Origin: Paulinella micropora | Taxonomy: Eukaryota; Cercozoa; Imbricatea; Euglyphida; Paulinellidae | Length of the DNA stretch: 64,000 nt | Reading direction: 5' to 3' | Assembly: GCA_019918135.1 (NCBI GenBank) | Contig: WBZZ01003893.1 | Location: forward strand, 202,501-266,500 | Shown here: positions 28,368 to 39,773 of the stretch, one piece after another | How the letters are laid out: each line of letters opens with the position of its first letter | Numbering within the stretch: position 1 is the stretch's first letter | Translations under genes and position numbers: made by a program | Notes under the pieces: generated by a model | Database searches by the model: none | Told to the model about the DNA's origin: nothing | The model's input: the letters and a program-made list of their open reading frames with translations, nothing else

Positions 28368-28823
28368 TTACCCTTCCAACCTTTCTCTATACTTATTATA
28401 TTCTGATAAGACCTGCTCAAAGCTACTCCCTCCATCAATCATCCTCCTCGCATACTCCTCCTCCCTCTCACTTAGTGGTTGCTTTTTTGCTACCAACCAA
28501 CTATCCAGCAATCTCTCTTCAGTCTTTCTTCTTTCTTCTTCTCTCTTTCTCTTTCTCTTTAACTTTTCAGTATTCTTCTTTCTATTCTTATTTTCTTCTA
28601 TCTGCGTCGCTCTTTCCTCAATCGCTGTCTCTCTTTCTTCAAGCTCTTCTTTCTTTTTGGACAACTCTTTTATTTTCTCATTTAGTAAGTCTATCTGATT
28701 ACCAACGCTTATCTTATCACGCTTTACTATCCATTCTGGTTTATCCATATAATATTCAATCCAATCATTATACTCTCTTTTACTTTCGTTATCAGAATTA
28801 TCAGAATTATCAGAGTTATCCAT
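28368..28823 (-). CDS. coiled-coil protein next to right repeat
   Basis: 151 residues from MDNSDNSDNSDN; a longer upstream start is possible but the DNSDN Met matches the acidic start of the Polinton 2 counterpart. Long Glu/Lys/Arg coiled coil (LNEKIKELSKKKEELEERE), then LLDSWLVAKKQPL and a C-terminal RRMIDGGSSFEQVLSEYNKYR. The Polinton 2 counterpart (50418-50882) has RLFEHWLSAENQPM and KMIDSGKTSTEIIQSYEKYK but lies on the opposite strand. Function unknown. Confidence 0.7.
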   Translation of the reverse strand: MDNSDNSDNSDNESKREYNDWIEYYMDKPEWIVKRDKISVGNQIDLLNEKIKELSKKKEELEERETAIEERATQIEENKNRKKNTEKLKRKRKREEERRKTEERLLDSWLVAKKQPLSEREEEYARRMIDGGSSFEQVLSEYNKYRERLEG

Positions 28824-29029
28824 TTTATATATGCTTATAGTTTTGGTGCTTGGGAAAAAAATGCGAACACAAAAACACAAAAAAACTGATTTTCTGTGTT
28901 CATAGGTTGAGGTTAAACCAGGTGATTGGGAACGTTCTTTTCGCGCATTGAAGTATGACTCGTCAATTCTATTTTATTTTTTCGTCTAACGAAATACAAT
29001 CTACCACACTTTTCTGGTATTGGTGTATT

Positions 29030-29126
29030 TTGCCATTTTGTCCCCCGCGGGCCGGCCGGAGTGTGTCTCTGTGGCGGGGCGGGGTATGTCGTGAAAAAGT
29101 GTGCCGAAGTGGCACCCTATACTACT
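29030..29126 (-). repeat. Polinton 1 right terminal inverted repeat
   Basis: Inverted match to 7823-7918, ending CCCTATACTACT, followed at 29127-29132 by TGTCCA, the second copy of the target duplication. Confidence 0.95.
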
Positions 29127-29132
29127 TGTCCA

Positions 29133-29737
29133 GCGTCCCAGGCATCAGAAAGAGTCAGAGAGAGAAGGAGCACCAGACATATCTCCCAGCAAATGAGACA
29201 GAGCAAACTCTACACCTCACAGAACAGGTCCCAAAAAGCACAAACAAGAGAAAAACATAAAATATAGCTCATTTCCATCATTGCAAGGGCCCTAGTAACA
29301 TCCCTGCTGAGCGTACTAACTAACAAAAACAGCAGCACAGAGCAACGCTCCTCCATCACACAGAACTGTCCGGACCGCACTGAGCATCACCGCATCAGTC
29401 GGGAAATTTCCCATGACCGGACCGACCGGGGGAGACTAAAACCTGTTTAGAACACCCCCATTTCCTTGCACCATTCATTCGTAGAGCAGTTCCTCAACAC
29501 CCCCATATGGCTGCAGTCCACGCAGGGTGTCCCCATTCATCTCCATGGCTGATGGCGGAGCATCTCGTATCTCCCGGCCAGCATAACAGTGCATCTTCGG
29601 CACACCATCGGACGACTCAAGAAAGACTCGAAAAGCGTCTTGATTTGTTGAAGCAGTTGACTCTGCACTGCACACTGGGGCTAAACAGCCCCATACAAAA
29701 CAATGAATCATTCTGTAGACGACTACGGCACCGCTGG
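29133..29737. other. gene-poor flanking DNA between Polintons 1 and 3
   Basis: About 600 bp with no frame that resembles a known protein. The plus strand is C/A-rich like 6331-7816, from which Polinton 1 insertion would have separated it. Two CACCCCCAT words lie about 40 bp apart (29455, 29494). Nothing further seen. Confidence 0.6.
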
Positions 29738-30041
29738 ACTACTATAGGTATTACTATAGCACACTTATCTTTATATTCATATATATAAATTTAGCCCATT
29801 TCACCATATTTCGCTCTCCTATTAATCAACAAAAACTAGCAAAACTAGAAAATCACACTTTTTCTCAAACTATTAATACTATGCTTCCTTATCACCATTT
29901 TCTTATTCTTTCTCGGTGTGCTGAGCCCCCTTATCTTTTTCCAAAAAAAAAAAATGTGCTCTGTATTGAAAGTTGGTAAATAAAAGAATAAATATTATTT
30001 AAAGAAATGAAATATTATAATACATATATAAATAATATACG

Positions 30042-30278
30042 ATGGGTAGAACCAAAATATTTACAGACGCAGAAATCATGCAAAGGAATTCAGAACGAAT
30101 GAAAATTTATAATATAAAAAACAAAGAGAAAGCACAGCAGAGTGCTAAGGACTGCTACTACAAGAACAAGGAGGTCATATTGCAGAAAGCAAAGGAGAAA
30201 AGGGAAAAGGAGAAGGTTGACATCGCAAGGATGAAACAACTCCAGAGGCTCGATGAAAGACTAAATATCGCCCTATGA
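30042..30278 (+). CDS. 78 aa basic helical protein, probably Polinton 3
   Basis: MGRTKIFTDAEIMQRNSERM, then Lys/Glu-rich helices (KNKEVILQKAKEKREKEK). ATATACG abuts the ATG, like other Polinton genes here. It lies left of Polinton 2 and would be upstream of the Polinton 3 polymerase in the uninterrupted element. The NKEKAQQSAKDCYYKNKE pattern recalls short basic repeats in large-virus proteins; function unknown. Confidence 0.5.
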   Translation: MGRTKIFTDAEIMQRNSERMKIYNIKNKEKAQQSAKDCYYKNKEVILQKAKEKREKEKVDIARMKQLQRLDERLNIAL

Positions 30279-30354
30279 AAAATGATATAAATTTTATGTT
30301 AAGGATATAATATATATTGGTATATAAATGAAATATATATATCTATATAGATAT

Positions 30355-30508
30355 AAGTAGTATAGGGGGCCACTTCGGCACACTTTTCAGTGCAGTTTCT
30401 CTAGAGAAACCACACTAAGAGCAGTTATCTAGTTTTAAGGCTACCTATTTATAACTAATATAGACAAACAAAAGAAAGAAAAAATGCTATTTATAAATAA
30501 TTATTATT
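30355..30508 (+). repeat. Polinton 2 left terminal inverted repeat
   Basis: Inverted match to about 51057-51214 with roughly ten differences including a 3-bp ATT-type indel near the tip. It contains the perfect palindrome TTTCTCTAGAGAAA. The first about 30 bp match the Polinton 1 tip; the rest differs. Confidence 0.92.
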
Positions 30509-30537
30509 TAAATAAATAAAATAAAGACACATATAGG

Positions 30538-30945
30538 ATGACAAACGAAGACACTCAGAGATTTAGAATGTCCAGAGGTTGTGTTATGGTAAAGAATAAC
30601 GAAAAGAGACTAATGGTAAAAGTTCGATGGAGAGAAGGAGGAAAGGTTATGTGTAAGAGTTTCTGCATCGGAAAGAAAAAATCAAAAGAGCAAGCATTGG
30701 AAGAAGCAAAGAAGTATTACGAGGAAAATATAATACCTAAATACGAGGAATGGAAAATTAATTACGATAAAGAAACAAGAATAATCAAAAAAGAAAAGAA
30801 GAAAATTTGGAAGCATAAAGATTTTAAGTGTGGATGTGGTGCTGAAATACATGGAAACAAAGCGCGACATATGAAGTCTTTGAAACATATTTCATCAACA
30901 GAAAAAGAAAAACCTCCAGTTCCTCCTAGACCAAGCAAAGAGTAA
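30538..30945 (+). CDS. small DNA-binding-like protein (AP2-like plus C2H2-like finger)
   Basis: 135 residues, open. Colinear with the 7977 gene but without its palindrome inserts: MVKVRWREGGKVMCKSFCIG, helical EQALEEAKKYYEE, then FKCGCG...ARHMKSLKH. The tail is Pro-rich. The start context AGACACATATAGG-ATG is shared with Polinton 1, suggesting a common early-type promoter. Confidence 0.72.
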   Translation: MTNEDTQRFRMSRGCVMVKNNEKRLMVKVRWREGGKVMCKSFCIGKKKSKEQALEEAKKYYEENIIPKYEEWKINYDKETRIIKKEKKKIWKHKDFKCGCGAEIHGNKARHMKSLKHISSTEKEKPPVPPRPSKE

Positions 30946-31220
30946 ATGGAGAAAATAAAGAATGAGGAACATATTAAGAAAGATGAAGATGATAGGTGTA
31001 ATATGTGCTGATACATGGAACATAACTGCCACTGCGGTTCCGGGTATGGTAAGTATCGGTAATTAAAAAGTTTCTCTGAGGAAACCACTGAATTTCTATT
31101 TAAAGATAAGAAGGGTCCTTATATATAGGACACACGAGGCCACGAGGGGACGACCGATTGAGGCAGACAAATATTTTAATTTTATAAAATTATATTTTCC
31201 TTAATATACTGTTATCAAAC

Positions 31221-34200
31221 ATGGAGACACACACGTATAACTGCAAGGTCTACAGGTTGGATATATTAAGGGAATATAAGATAAATTACGAAATCAAGTC
31301 TGTCAGGGGTCGGGATGTGCTATATATCAAACCGAAGGTAAGGGGGTATAAAATTGATACACCGACCGCCCAAAACTACTTGAACCAAGTAAGAGGTGCG
31401 GTGTATTTTGAGCACCATGCTATACCAATAGAACCACCTTTACCTACGATTGAAGAGAAAAAAGAACTGAAAGAAAATTACAGAGACTTGTTGCGGTATG
31501 GTCATTATGATATCATGAGGGACGACAGCAAGGAACATGAACTAGGAATAAATGAAAGCCGATATGAGGTAAGGATTAACTGCAGCTTCCGATCATTTAC
31601 GATGCGCGATGTAATAAGATTTATTAAGATTGTATTGAACGACTTTGTAAAACGACAAGCACCGCGAGATAAGGTTAGCCTAGGTATTGACTTTGTAGAT
31701 TACTATGGAAAGGTATCAACAGGCTTACACAAAATTAATCAAATCTCTGTTGAAAAATTTTTAGAAAGATTGTCAGCAATATTTCAAAGCAACGAAAATC
31801 TTTACATGAACGAGAACAGAATAAACTTTGATAAATTAAAATTTGTGTTGAAATCTGTTAAAATGCAGGCGGGCGGGACAAGGCTACAGGTTTTGAACAA
31901 ATTAGATATATACAGAAAGAAAGGAGTAATCTGTATTACAAACAGCGATAACTTATGCTTAGCACGAGCAATCGTTGTAGTACAAAACAATATTAATGGG
32001 AAGAAAGATACAGCAGGAAATGGCAGAGGCTTTACACGATGAAGCGAAAGTTATTAAGGATGTGTGTGTGATACCAGAAATTAATACATTCGCTAATCAC
32101 ATTAAATATAATCTGGTTATTGTTGAATTCCCTGACAAAATCATTTATAAAACAGAACTATTTGATGCGAACGGAGAACGGCTGACTAACCTTTACATTC
32201 TAAAGACTGAAGGACATTACGATGCAATAACTAACATGAAGTCTATGATAGGAAAAAAGAATTTCTGTGAGTTATGTCTAAGAGGGTATAAGGAAAGACA
32301 TGCCTGTGAAGCCAAATGTAGTATTTGTGAAACCAAGGGCTGTAAGGGAATAAAAGACAAGAGCCAGTGGAAAGAATGTGAAAAGTGCAATAGAAAGTTT
32401 CCAAACACTGAATGCTTTAATAACCACATGACGACAAACTGCGATATCAAAGCGAAATGTAAATCGTGCGGTCTGAATTACAGAAAGAAAGATAAGCACA
32501 AATGCGGATATGCGAAATGCCGAAATTGTAAACTAGTGAAACCGCTTGAGCACCAATGTGAAATAGTCCAAAAAGAAATCTTACCGCCGTCAGAGCAATA
32601 CATATTCTTTGATTTTGAAGCGACACAGGACACAGGCGAACACATTGTTAATCATGCTGAAAGCCAGTATTACGATGCCAAGGAACCGCCTATTATACAT
32701 AAGAACATTCAAGATTTCTATAATTGGGCTTTTGACACTAAACACAGCGGATTTACATTTATCGCACACAATGCCCGTGGTTATGATTGTCAGTTTATTC
32801 TTAAGTGGTTGGTTGATAATGGACAAACTCCATTTGTAATTTATGAGGGCGGTAAGATTATGATGATGACACTTAAGAAGTATCGCTTTATAGACAGCCT
32901 AAGTTTTCGTACGATGCAATTGTCTGACTTTCCAAAGACATTCGGACTTACGGAACTTAAGAAAGGTTTCTTCCCGCACTTCTTCAATACGGCGAAAAAT
33001 AGAAACTATGTTGGTGTAATGCCCCATAAGAAACATTACGGCTATGACACGATGCGAGGAGATAAACGAAAGGAATTTCTTGAATGGTATGACGAACAAG
33101 TGAAAGCACATAACAGGTTTGATATGACGAAGAAAATCGCTGAGTATTGTCATTCAGATGTTGATATACTGAGGAAGGGTAGTATAGATTTTAGAAATCA
33201 GTTTCTCGAGTTTGGTATTGACCCTTTTCAATATACAACTATCGCGAGTTGTGTTATGGCTCTGTATCGTGCTAAGTTTATGCCAGAAAATTCAATTGCG
33301 ATATTAAAAGCGGAAAAACAAAACAGGATGACTTCTAGGGCTTGTGTAGAATGGTTAGCATACAGAAGCAGACTGAATAAGACAGATATTAAACACGCAT
33401 TCAACGGAGGTGAAAAAATGTTTCAACTTGGACAATCTTGTGTGTATGTAGATGGTTGGGACGAGAAAAACAAAACCGCTTATGAGTTTTACGGGTGTCA
33501 TTGGCACGGATGTGATAAGTGTTGGAATAGCAATGCTTTGAATGTGAAGAAAAATAAGACAATGGGCGAACTATACAAGGAAACAATGAGAAGAGAAAAA
33601 CAACTTAACGAAAAAGCGAAAGTAATAAGTATCTGGGAGTGTGAATGGAGCCTGATGAAAACCAGTGAAAGACTGGCCGAGGATACAAACGAACGAATTA
33701 CTGAACAAGAAGGACTAAACCCACGAGAGGCAATGTTTGGAGGTAGTGTGAATGCTCTGAAATTATATTGGAAATCACGACATGATAATGAGTATGCAAA
33801 ATATATTGACATATGCTCACTTTATCCGACCGTGATGTATTACGACCTTTATCCAAGCGGACACCATATCATAATACGACCAAGCAACGAGGAGGAAAGA
33901 AATGAGATGAAAAATAAAATTATAAACAGAGAATATTTTGGTGTGGCTAAGGTTAAGATGCTACCGCCGAGAGGCTTACTACACCCTGTCTTACCGAAGG
34001 CGGACAGAGGTAAGATGATGTATTACTTATGCGATAGGTGCGGAATGACCGAGCAACACAGCGAATGTAAGCACACAGATAAAGAACGAGCAATAACAGG
34101 CACATGGGCAACTCCAGAAATTTACAAGGCATTAGACAAAGGGTATAAGTTAATAAAAATATATGAAGTATGGAACTGGAAAGAACAAAGCAGTAGTTTA

Positions 34201-35186
34201 TTCAAAGAATACATAAAGACATTCTTGAAAGTAAAACAAGAGTCCAGCGGATATCCCGCGGGATGTAATACGGAAGCAGAAAAGCAAAATTACATTAATA
34301 GCATGGAAATCAAAATGGGAGTTAAGATGGATGAAAGCAAAATATTCAAAAACGAAGGACGGAGAGCAGTGGCTAAGTTGTGTTTGAACTCTTTATGGGG
34401 CAAGTTTGGACAAAAACAAAATAAAACACAGAACAAAATGATAAAGGATAAAGAAACATTAAACAAACTATTGAACGATAAATCAGTGGATAATATAAAT
34501 ATTAACATAATTAACGACCAAATTGTAAAAGCTAGTTATGACTTAAAACAGGATGCGGTGAGCGACCCGATTACAACAAATATTGTAGTTGCTTTATTTA
34601 CTACATGCCACGCGAAAATGAGACTTTACAATATGATGGATATATTAGGTAATAGGATATTGTATCATGACACAGACAGCGTAATATATACGACAAAGAA
34701 ATTAATCAGGCAGATGTAGAGACAGGCGATTTACTGGGAGATTGGACTGATGAATTAAAAGGAGCGAAAATAAAAACCTTTGTGGGAGGAGGGCCGAAGT
34801 GTTATGGATACTTATTAGATAATGGTAAAGCCAGTATGAAAGTAAAAGGATTTAGTATGAACTATGAAACGAAAAAAGCATTGAATTTACCGAATATGTT
34901 AAGTGTAATAAGTTGTGGGCTAGGTATTACGAGCACTGAATTATTTGAGAATGGTAAAAATGAACTGGCTGAATTGTTGGAGACTGATGAAGAATTACGG
35001 ATTGCTAAGCGAATTGAGAAATCTGGAAAAGTAGTTCTAACAGAAAACAACAAGATAACACAAGACAAACAAAAGAAAAAAATAACAAGCGAATACTTAG
35101 AAAAGATATTTAGTTTTACATATACGAAAAGACAAGTTGTCGGAATTGTAGAGAATGCTATTGAAACTAGACCTTTTGGATATTAA
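31221..35186 (+). pseudogene. protein-primed DNA polymerase (pPolB) region, broken
   Basis: Frames across this span carry the same landmarks as the Polinton 1 polymerase: multi-Cys finger region, FDFEAT, HNARGYDCQF, YCHSDVDIL, HGCHWHGC, WECEW, DICSLYP, KLCLNSLWGKFG and YHDTDS, ending ETRPFGY. It lacks the family A and B palindromes found in Polinton 1. Broken about twice; otherwise well preserved. Confidence 0.93.
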
Positions 35187-35254
35187 AAAAATAAAGATAA
35201 TGAATAATTAATTTTTTCCATAAAATTTTTTTATAACTCATACTATATAGACCA

Positions 35255-35542
35255 ATGACCACCCTCACCAGACTATCTGAAAAATTTGGACGACTTTCAA
35301 TTGAGAAGAATAAGGAATTCTTTTCAGTAAGAGATGTCCAACAGATGATTGACAAAGAAATTAAGGCAATTGAAAAAAGTAGAGAAGGAAAGCCAACCGA
35401 TGTTTTTCCGTTTGGCAAATACAAAGGAAAAAAAAATCAAGATGTTGCTACCATTGACAAACCATATCTTGAATGGGTTATGAAACAGCCGTGGTTTGAT
35501 AAATTTACAGACATTAAAAGTGAAGTAAAAAAATATTTATAG
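35255..35542 (+). CDS. small GKYKGK protein (ExoX C-terminal-like)
   Basis: 95 residues, open: MTTLTRLSEKFGRLSIEKNK, then FPFGKYKGKKNQDVATIDKPYLEWVMKQPWF. This is the closest match to the 13540 gene of Polinton 1. ACTATATAGACCA abuts the ATG. Transcribed with the next gene on the plus strand. Confidence 0.7.
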   Translation: MTTLTRLSEKFGRLSIEKNKEFFSVRDVQQMIDKEIKAIEKSREGKPTDVFPFGKYKGKKNQDVATIDKPYLEWVMKQPWFDKFTDIKSEVKKYL

Positions 35543-35572
35543 TAAAAATTAATATTTACTTTATATATATCA

Positions 35573-36025
35573 ATGACTGACCTGTCAACCAAACAGGACT
35601 ACTTAAACGAAATTGAGAAATGGAACCTTGATATTGAAATCAAGAAACCCACGATTAAATGGACTAAGCCTGACATTGTTTCTTTCTATGAGCAATACAA
35701 ACCCCGCGACGACAATGTGAAAGTAGTTATTCCATTGGAGGCTACACTAGCAAAAATTATAATGGAGGAACCAAGCACACCATTTACGGCGACTGATTTA
35801 AAAGAGACTAGTATCACTGAAATCAAGGCTAATGTTGGTGAAGAAATAGCGAATGCTACATGTAGAGAAGAAGTATGTATATTAAAGAAAGATGTTGTTC
35901 TTCAATATGGAAAATATGCACACAAAAACATTGACGATGTAGCCAAGATTGATAAACGATACCTTGAATGGTTAGTTCAACAGCAGCGGTGCCAAAATGT
36001 GGATGACATAAAAAAATTTATTTAA
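35573..36025 (+). CDS. second GKYKGK-type protein with extended N-terminus
   Basis: 150 residues, open. N-terminal MTDLSTKQDYLNEIEKWNLD and PTIKWTKPDI, then a C-terminal YGKYAHKNIDDVAKIDKRYLEWLVQQ, a variant of the GKYKGK domain. A degenerate family B-like word (EATLAK) lies in the middle. A counterpart is found in Polinton 3 but not Polinton 1. Perhaps a duplicate of the neighbouring gene with a new N-terminus. Confidence 0.65.
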   Translation: MTDLSTKQDYLNEIEKWNLDIEIKKPTIKWTKPDIVSFYEQYKPRDDNVKVVIPLEATLAKIIMEEPSTPFTATDLKETSITEIKANVGEEIANATCREEVCILKKDVVLQYGKYAHKNIDDVAKIDKRYLEWLVQQQRCQNVDDIKKFI

Positions 36026-36060
36026 ATCATTGATATTTTATTCAATTAATTTTTTTTGCT

Positions 36061-37308
36061 TTATTGTTCTTCTATAAAGTTAGCGATAACATTAACATTT
36101 GAACCATTATTAGCAGTAGCAACGGATTTTTGTGTAAAAGTCAATACATCACTAGGAGACAGATATATATCATAATTTATAAGATTTATTTGTTGAGTTG
36201 ATTGCGAATTTACATAAAGTTTACAAATTGTTGTTCCGTTGGCAACGACACTCGCCTTTGTATCAGTATCTACAATTGAATACTTAGTATCAACATCTGC
36301 AAAACCCGCTCCAGTTAGTGTTCCATTCAATACCATTCTTACTACACACGCCTTACTATCTTCATTCGTAATACTTATCAAAGTTGGATAAACATTTGAA
36401 TAATTTGTTAAATTAGCACCGCCCACATCAAATGTTGCTTTATTCCTGATACTAATAATAGGGGTTTCAGTTGTGTTTGCTGCTTTACTTCCTTCCACTT
36501 CATTTGTTATACTTGTGTTTATTGTATTACTTCCTTCAATAAATAATCGAACACTTGCTTTTTTAAGAGTTTGAATTCCGATAGCAGCATCATTCCTCAT
36601 TAGTGCGGTAAATGGTAAAGTAGTGTTTCTTAAACTTACACCTGTGTTGGCATTCGCATACTTAATAGTATGGACTACTTGAAATTCTCCTGTCGTAGGA
36701 TTTTCAATAGAAAACCTTATAGCACCAAAGCCTAAATATTGAAATTGAATTTGGAATACATTTCCTTTACTCCAATCAATAACAGGCATATCTTTTGTTC
36801 CATCGCATGGGTCATCCCAGTTTGCTTGTTGAATAAAAGTTGTAGCCCCTCCTTTGGCTTGTAGAATACGCATCCCGACATTAGTTTTATAAAAATAAAA
36901 ACCATTTGAAAAATCACTTTCACCAATTCCTACACACGAATAATAGGCTTTTGTGTCATCAGTTGTCCATATAGCAGTGAAGCGACCAACAACTCCCATA
37001 CACGTCCGATATTTTATTCTTCTTTTACTTGTTAGGATAGCATTCGCCGTGTTATTTGCTTGAGTTTTTAATTCTGCCATATTATTCAAAAATGACACAG
37101 AAGATTTTGTTTCTGTTTTAGTCCATACCCTTGTATTAATAGTGTATGGAAAGATTTCCTGAACAACTGGAGTTAATTGTCCAACTAGTGTTTCTCCAAA
37201 AGCAGTTTTCATATTATCAGTTTTAATACCACCATCATATCCGACCCTGATGTTTGAAAAATCTCCGTCTGGATTTTGTGCGATCAAGTTTCTCTGGTGT
37301 GTAGTCAT
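36061..37308 (-). CDS. 415 aa conserved structural-looking protein
   Basis: Open and colinear with the 417 aa protein at 13885: MTTHQRNLIAQNPDGDF, NMKTAFGE, IFPYT, RFTAIWTTDDTK, QIQFQYLGFGAIRFSIENP and a C-terminal VIANFIEEQ. Strong conservation between copies otherwise differing in state suggests constraint during the element's active life. Family not named. Confidence 0.65.
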   Translation of the reverse strand: MTTHQRNLIAQNPDGDFSNIRVGYDGGIKTDNMKTAFGETLVGQLTPVVQEIFPYTINTRVWTKTETKSSVSFLNNMAELKTQANNTANAILTSKRRIKYRTCMGVVGRFTAIWTTDDTKAYYSCVGIGESDFSNGFYFYKTNVGMRILQAKGGATTFIQQANWDDPCDGTKDMPVIDWSKGNVFQIQFQYLGFGAIRFSIENPTTGEFQVVHTIKYANANTGVSLRNTTLPFTALMRNDAAIGIQTLKKASVRLFIEGSNTINTSITNEVEGSKAANTTETPIISIRNKATFDVGGANLTNYSNVYPTLISITNEDSKACVVRMVLNGTLTGAGFADVDTKYSIVDTDTKASVVANGTTICKLYVNSQSTQQINLINYDIYLSPSDVLTFTQKSVATANNGSNVNVIANFIEEQ

Positions 37309-37400
37309 TGTTTTTGTTTTTGACTACCTCAAAAACAAATGTGTTATATTGAATGAAAAAAAATAAATCTAAATTTTTTAAAAAATTTTCTTTTGGCAGC

Positions 37401-38876
37401 TTATGAAATGGAAATTATATTTGCCTTAACCTGAACCTCCCGCTGAGTGATTGCTACACTTACATGCTGATGAGCATTATTCTGTGTAGTGCTAATGAAC
37501 TCCCATCGTCTCTCATTGGAAAGGTCAAGCCCGCTAACTTCATTTTGGTCTTTGCTCCACAGCGGGTGGGTATTATCCCAAGTATCAACCCAGAACCAGT
37601 TGTATTGATACACATTTGAATTCATTAAAACAGAACCTTCAAGTTTAGGTTTCAAGCACATATAATCTTCGAAGGTAGCGGGAAATATTTCAAATTCCTG
37701 AAGTCGTGCCCCGTCAAGTGTGGTGTGAAAACTAGTAGTCTTAGCGGTTGCTCTGTTATCAATATCATAAGCGGTATTCTTGTTTTCTGTGTTGTTAAAG
37801 AGTGTGTGATAAATTTTCTTCAACCTTTTACCATGTCACCTATCAAAGCGGAGAATGATATTTTGTGTTAGTGGATTGAGCAATGGAATTTTTATAAACA
37901 TAAGGATAATCAATATTAAAACTCATACCTTCAGCACTCGCCACCTTTTGTTGAATTGATTGAATGACATCGGAATTAGTCTCTACAGCAAGGAACAAGT
38001 TAAGATTAGAAACACTTACATTACCAGCGGCAGCAACAACCGCTCCGCCAGCAATTGATAGGGGGTCATTGTTGTAATAATAAATTTTAGGGGTCTGTTG
38101 CCACACAATCCGCATATTCAAAATCTCTGGAAACATAATAGTCTTATCTAGTGCGAAAATAGTATTGTAAAGCATACCCAGATTTATCTTAACACTGATA
38201 GAAGGCTCAGCGGAAGTAATAGAACCGCCAGAGAAATACTTAGGCTCGTTGTAAGCGACATTGACGACAGAGAGTTGCCCACTTCCATCCGCGATACAGA
38301 CATCATTATGGCGACGGGCATTAACAACAGGTTCACCAAACATAGCCTTAACACTTGCGGCAATATCATTACCAGCATCAGTCATTGTTGTTCTAAAAGT
38401 CTCCTTTACTATTTGTGAAGTTGAGATATTAATCTTACTATCTACATTACACTTTTGAAGCATACATCCCGCACCACTTCCATTATCGTGGTTTTCAAGT
38501 GTCAGAAAGTCCTTCATAGAAGTTTCAGCCTTCCAAATAATCTTTGTAAAATTACCAACTTCATCATCTTACATCGCACAGATAAGCACCGCTACGGGTT
38601 TGAAGTTGAATTTGTCTAATAGGAGCCAGACAATCCATATAGCATTTGTTATAGTTCGCTGCAATTGCTGGTAGGGCAATGTTAAGTAAAACTCAAGACA
38701 GAGCGGGCTAAGTTAAATGGCCTGCTGATAAGGTCAAAGTTGCTTTCTTGTCCTCCTGCGGTAGTAACAGTAATAGCTCCCGCACCTTCTCGCGGAGTTA
38801 GTTTATTCAAACGATACGAAGCACTGATGTAGTCGGTTCTAGAAAAGTCTAGTTCGCCTCCGTGTTGAGTTGGCAT
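37401..38876 (-). pseudogene. major capsid protein region, broken
   Basis: Frames match the Polinton 1 major capsid along its length: MPTQHGGELDFSRTDYISAS, RPFNLARSVLSFT, LENHDNGSGAGCMLQK, LGMLYNTIFALDKTIMFPEIL, NLNLFLAVETNSDV and WFWVDTWDNTHPLW. Broken a few times. Confidence 0.8.
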
Positions 38877-38965
38877 TTTATTTTTAGGTTTTTGGCAGTT
38901 GTGAAAATTAACTAATTCACTGGAATATATTTATAGAAAAAAAATAATTCTAAAATTAAAATTAA

Positions 38966-39748
38966 TTACCTAGATTTTAATAAATTAAAAAATGATGTAA
39001 ATAAATTAAAATAATTAGTCTCTCTGTAAATTAATAATGTCATTACAATACCTAACCCATTAAGATTTATAGCCTGATCGTTTTCGTCTGTAAGATAAAA
39101 CCTATATACATTATTTGAACTGGTTGATAATTTCTTACCATACTCAGACCCACTTCCGTCGTATATAACGGCTCCAAATGGAATTTCGTTGGCTGTGTAT
39201 ATTTCTTGTAGCACATGATTATCTCCTTCACCAACTAAGTCCGATTGAAGATATAAAGTCTTTTCTCCAGTTAGAATAATCACATTTGGCGATTTAATGA
39301 AATCATTAGCGAAGAAATATGTTGAATTTCTATCAAAACCCATAACCTCGTGAATGCGGGCATCGGCATCAAATATAAACCGCGGTTGAATGCATCCGTT
39401 ATTTGAAACACTGAATGTTAATTTACCATCCTCCGCTTCTGTGTTTGTATTGTTGCTTGAGACGTCATAAGTATAGTCATTCGGACTTTCTGTCGTCAGT
39501 ACCTCCGACAACTTATTTTTTAGATTGTTCATTGTGTAGTTTCCCTCAGGTATCGTAATTAAAGCCTCATACCCGTCTTCGCTAAGAAGCCACAGAGTAA
39601 CAAGATTTTGGAACATAGATATGAAGAATTTTGCAATGTGTGGGATTGTCTAGTGATTTTAAGTTTATTTCGTGTGTAAAGTCGCTGTCTGTGCCAGTTA
39701 TTCTATTTTTACTATTTTACCCGAACTTCTTCCTCCCTTGTAATCCAT
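38966..39748 (-). pseudogene. minor capsid (penton-type) region, broken
   Basis: Matches the 270 aa penton-type protein at 16869: ITIPEGNYTMNNLKNKL, EVMGFDRNSTYFFAN, SPNVIILTGEKTLYLQSDLV and MTLLIYRETNYFNL. ATATGATATACA abuts the start codon. Broken about once or twice. Confidence 0.75.
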
Positions 39749-39773
39749 TGTATATCATATAAATAATATTTCA

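Larger units (their letters stand above)
7823..29126 (+). mobile_element. Polinton 1 (Maverick/Polinton-type element), nearly whole
   Basis: A 21.3-kb element bounded by AGTAGTATAGGG...CCCTATACTACT inverted repeats of about 96 bp and flanked by a perfect 6-bp direct repeat TGTCCA (7817-7822 and 29127-29132), the duplication length known for Polintons. It carries protein-primed PolB, rve integrase, Ulp1-like protease, A32-type ATPase, major and minor capsid-type proteins and a fibre. Nearly all genes are open; about one break is apparent, in the major capsid region. Near-identical inverted repeats and open frames suggest a young insertion. Confidence 0.95.

Noticed and set aside
29507-29788. 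93 aa plus-strand frame
   Set aside because: No recognisable domain; it crosses the tentative left tip of Polinton 3, so it is probably chance.
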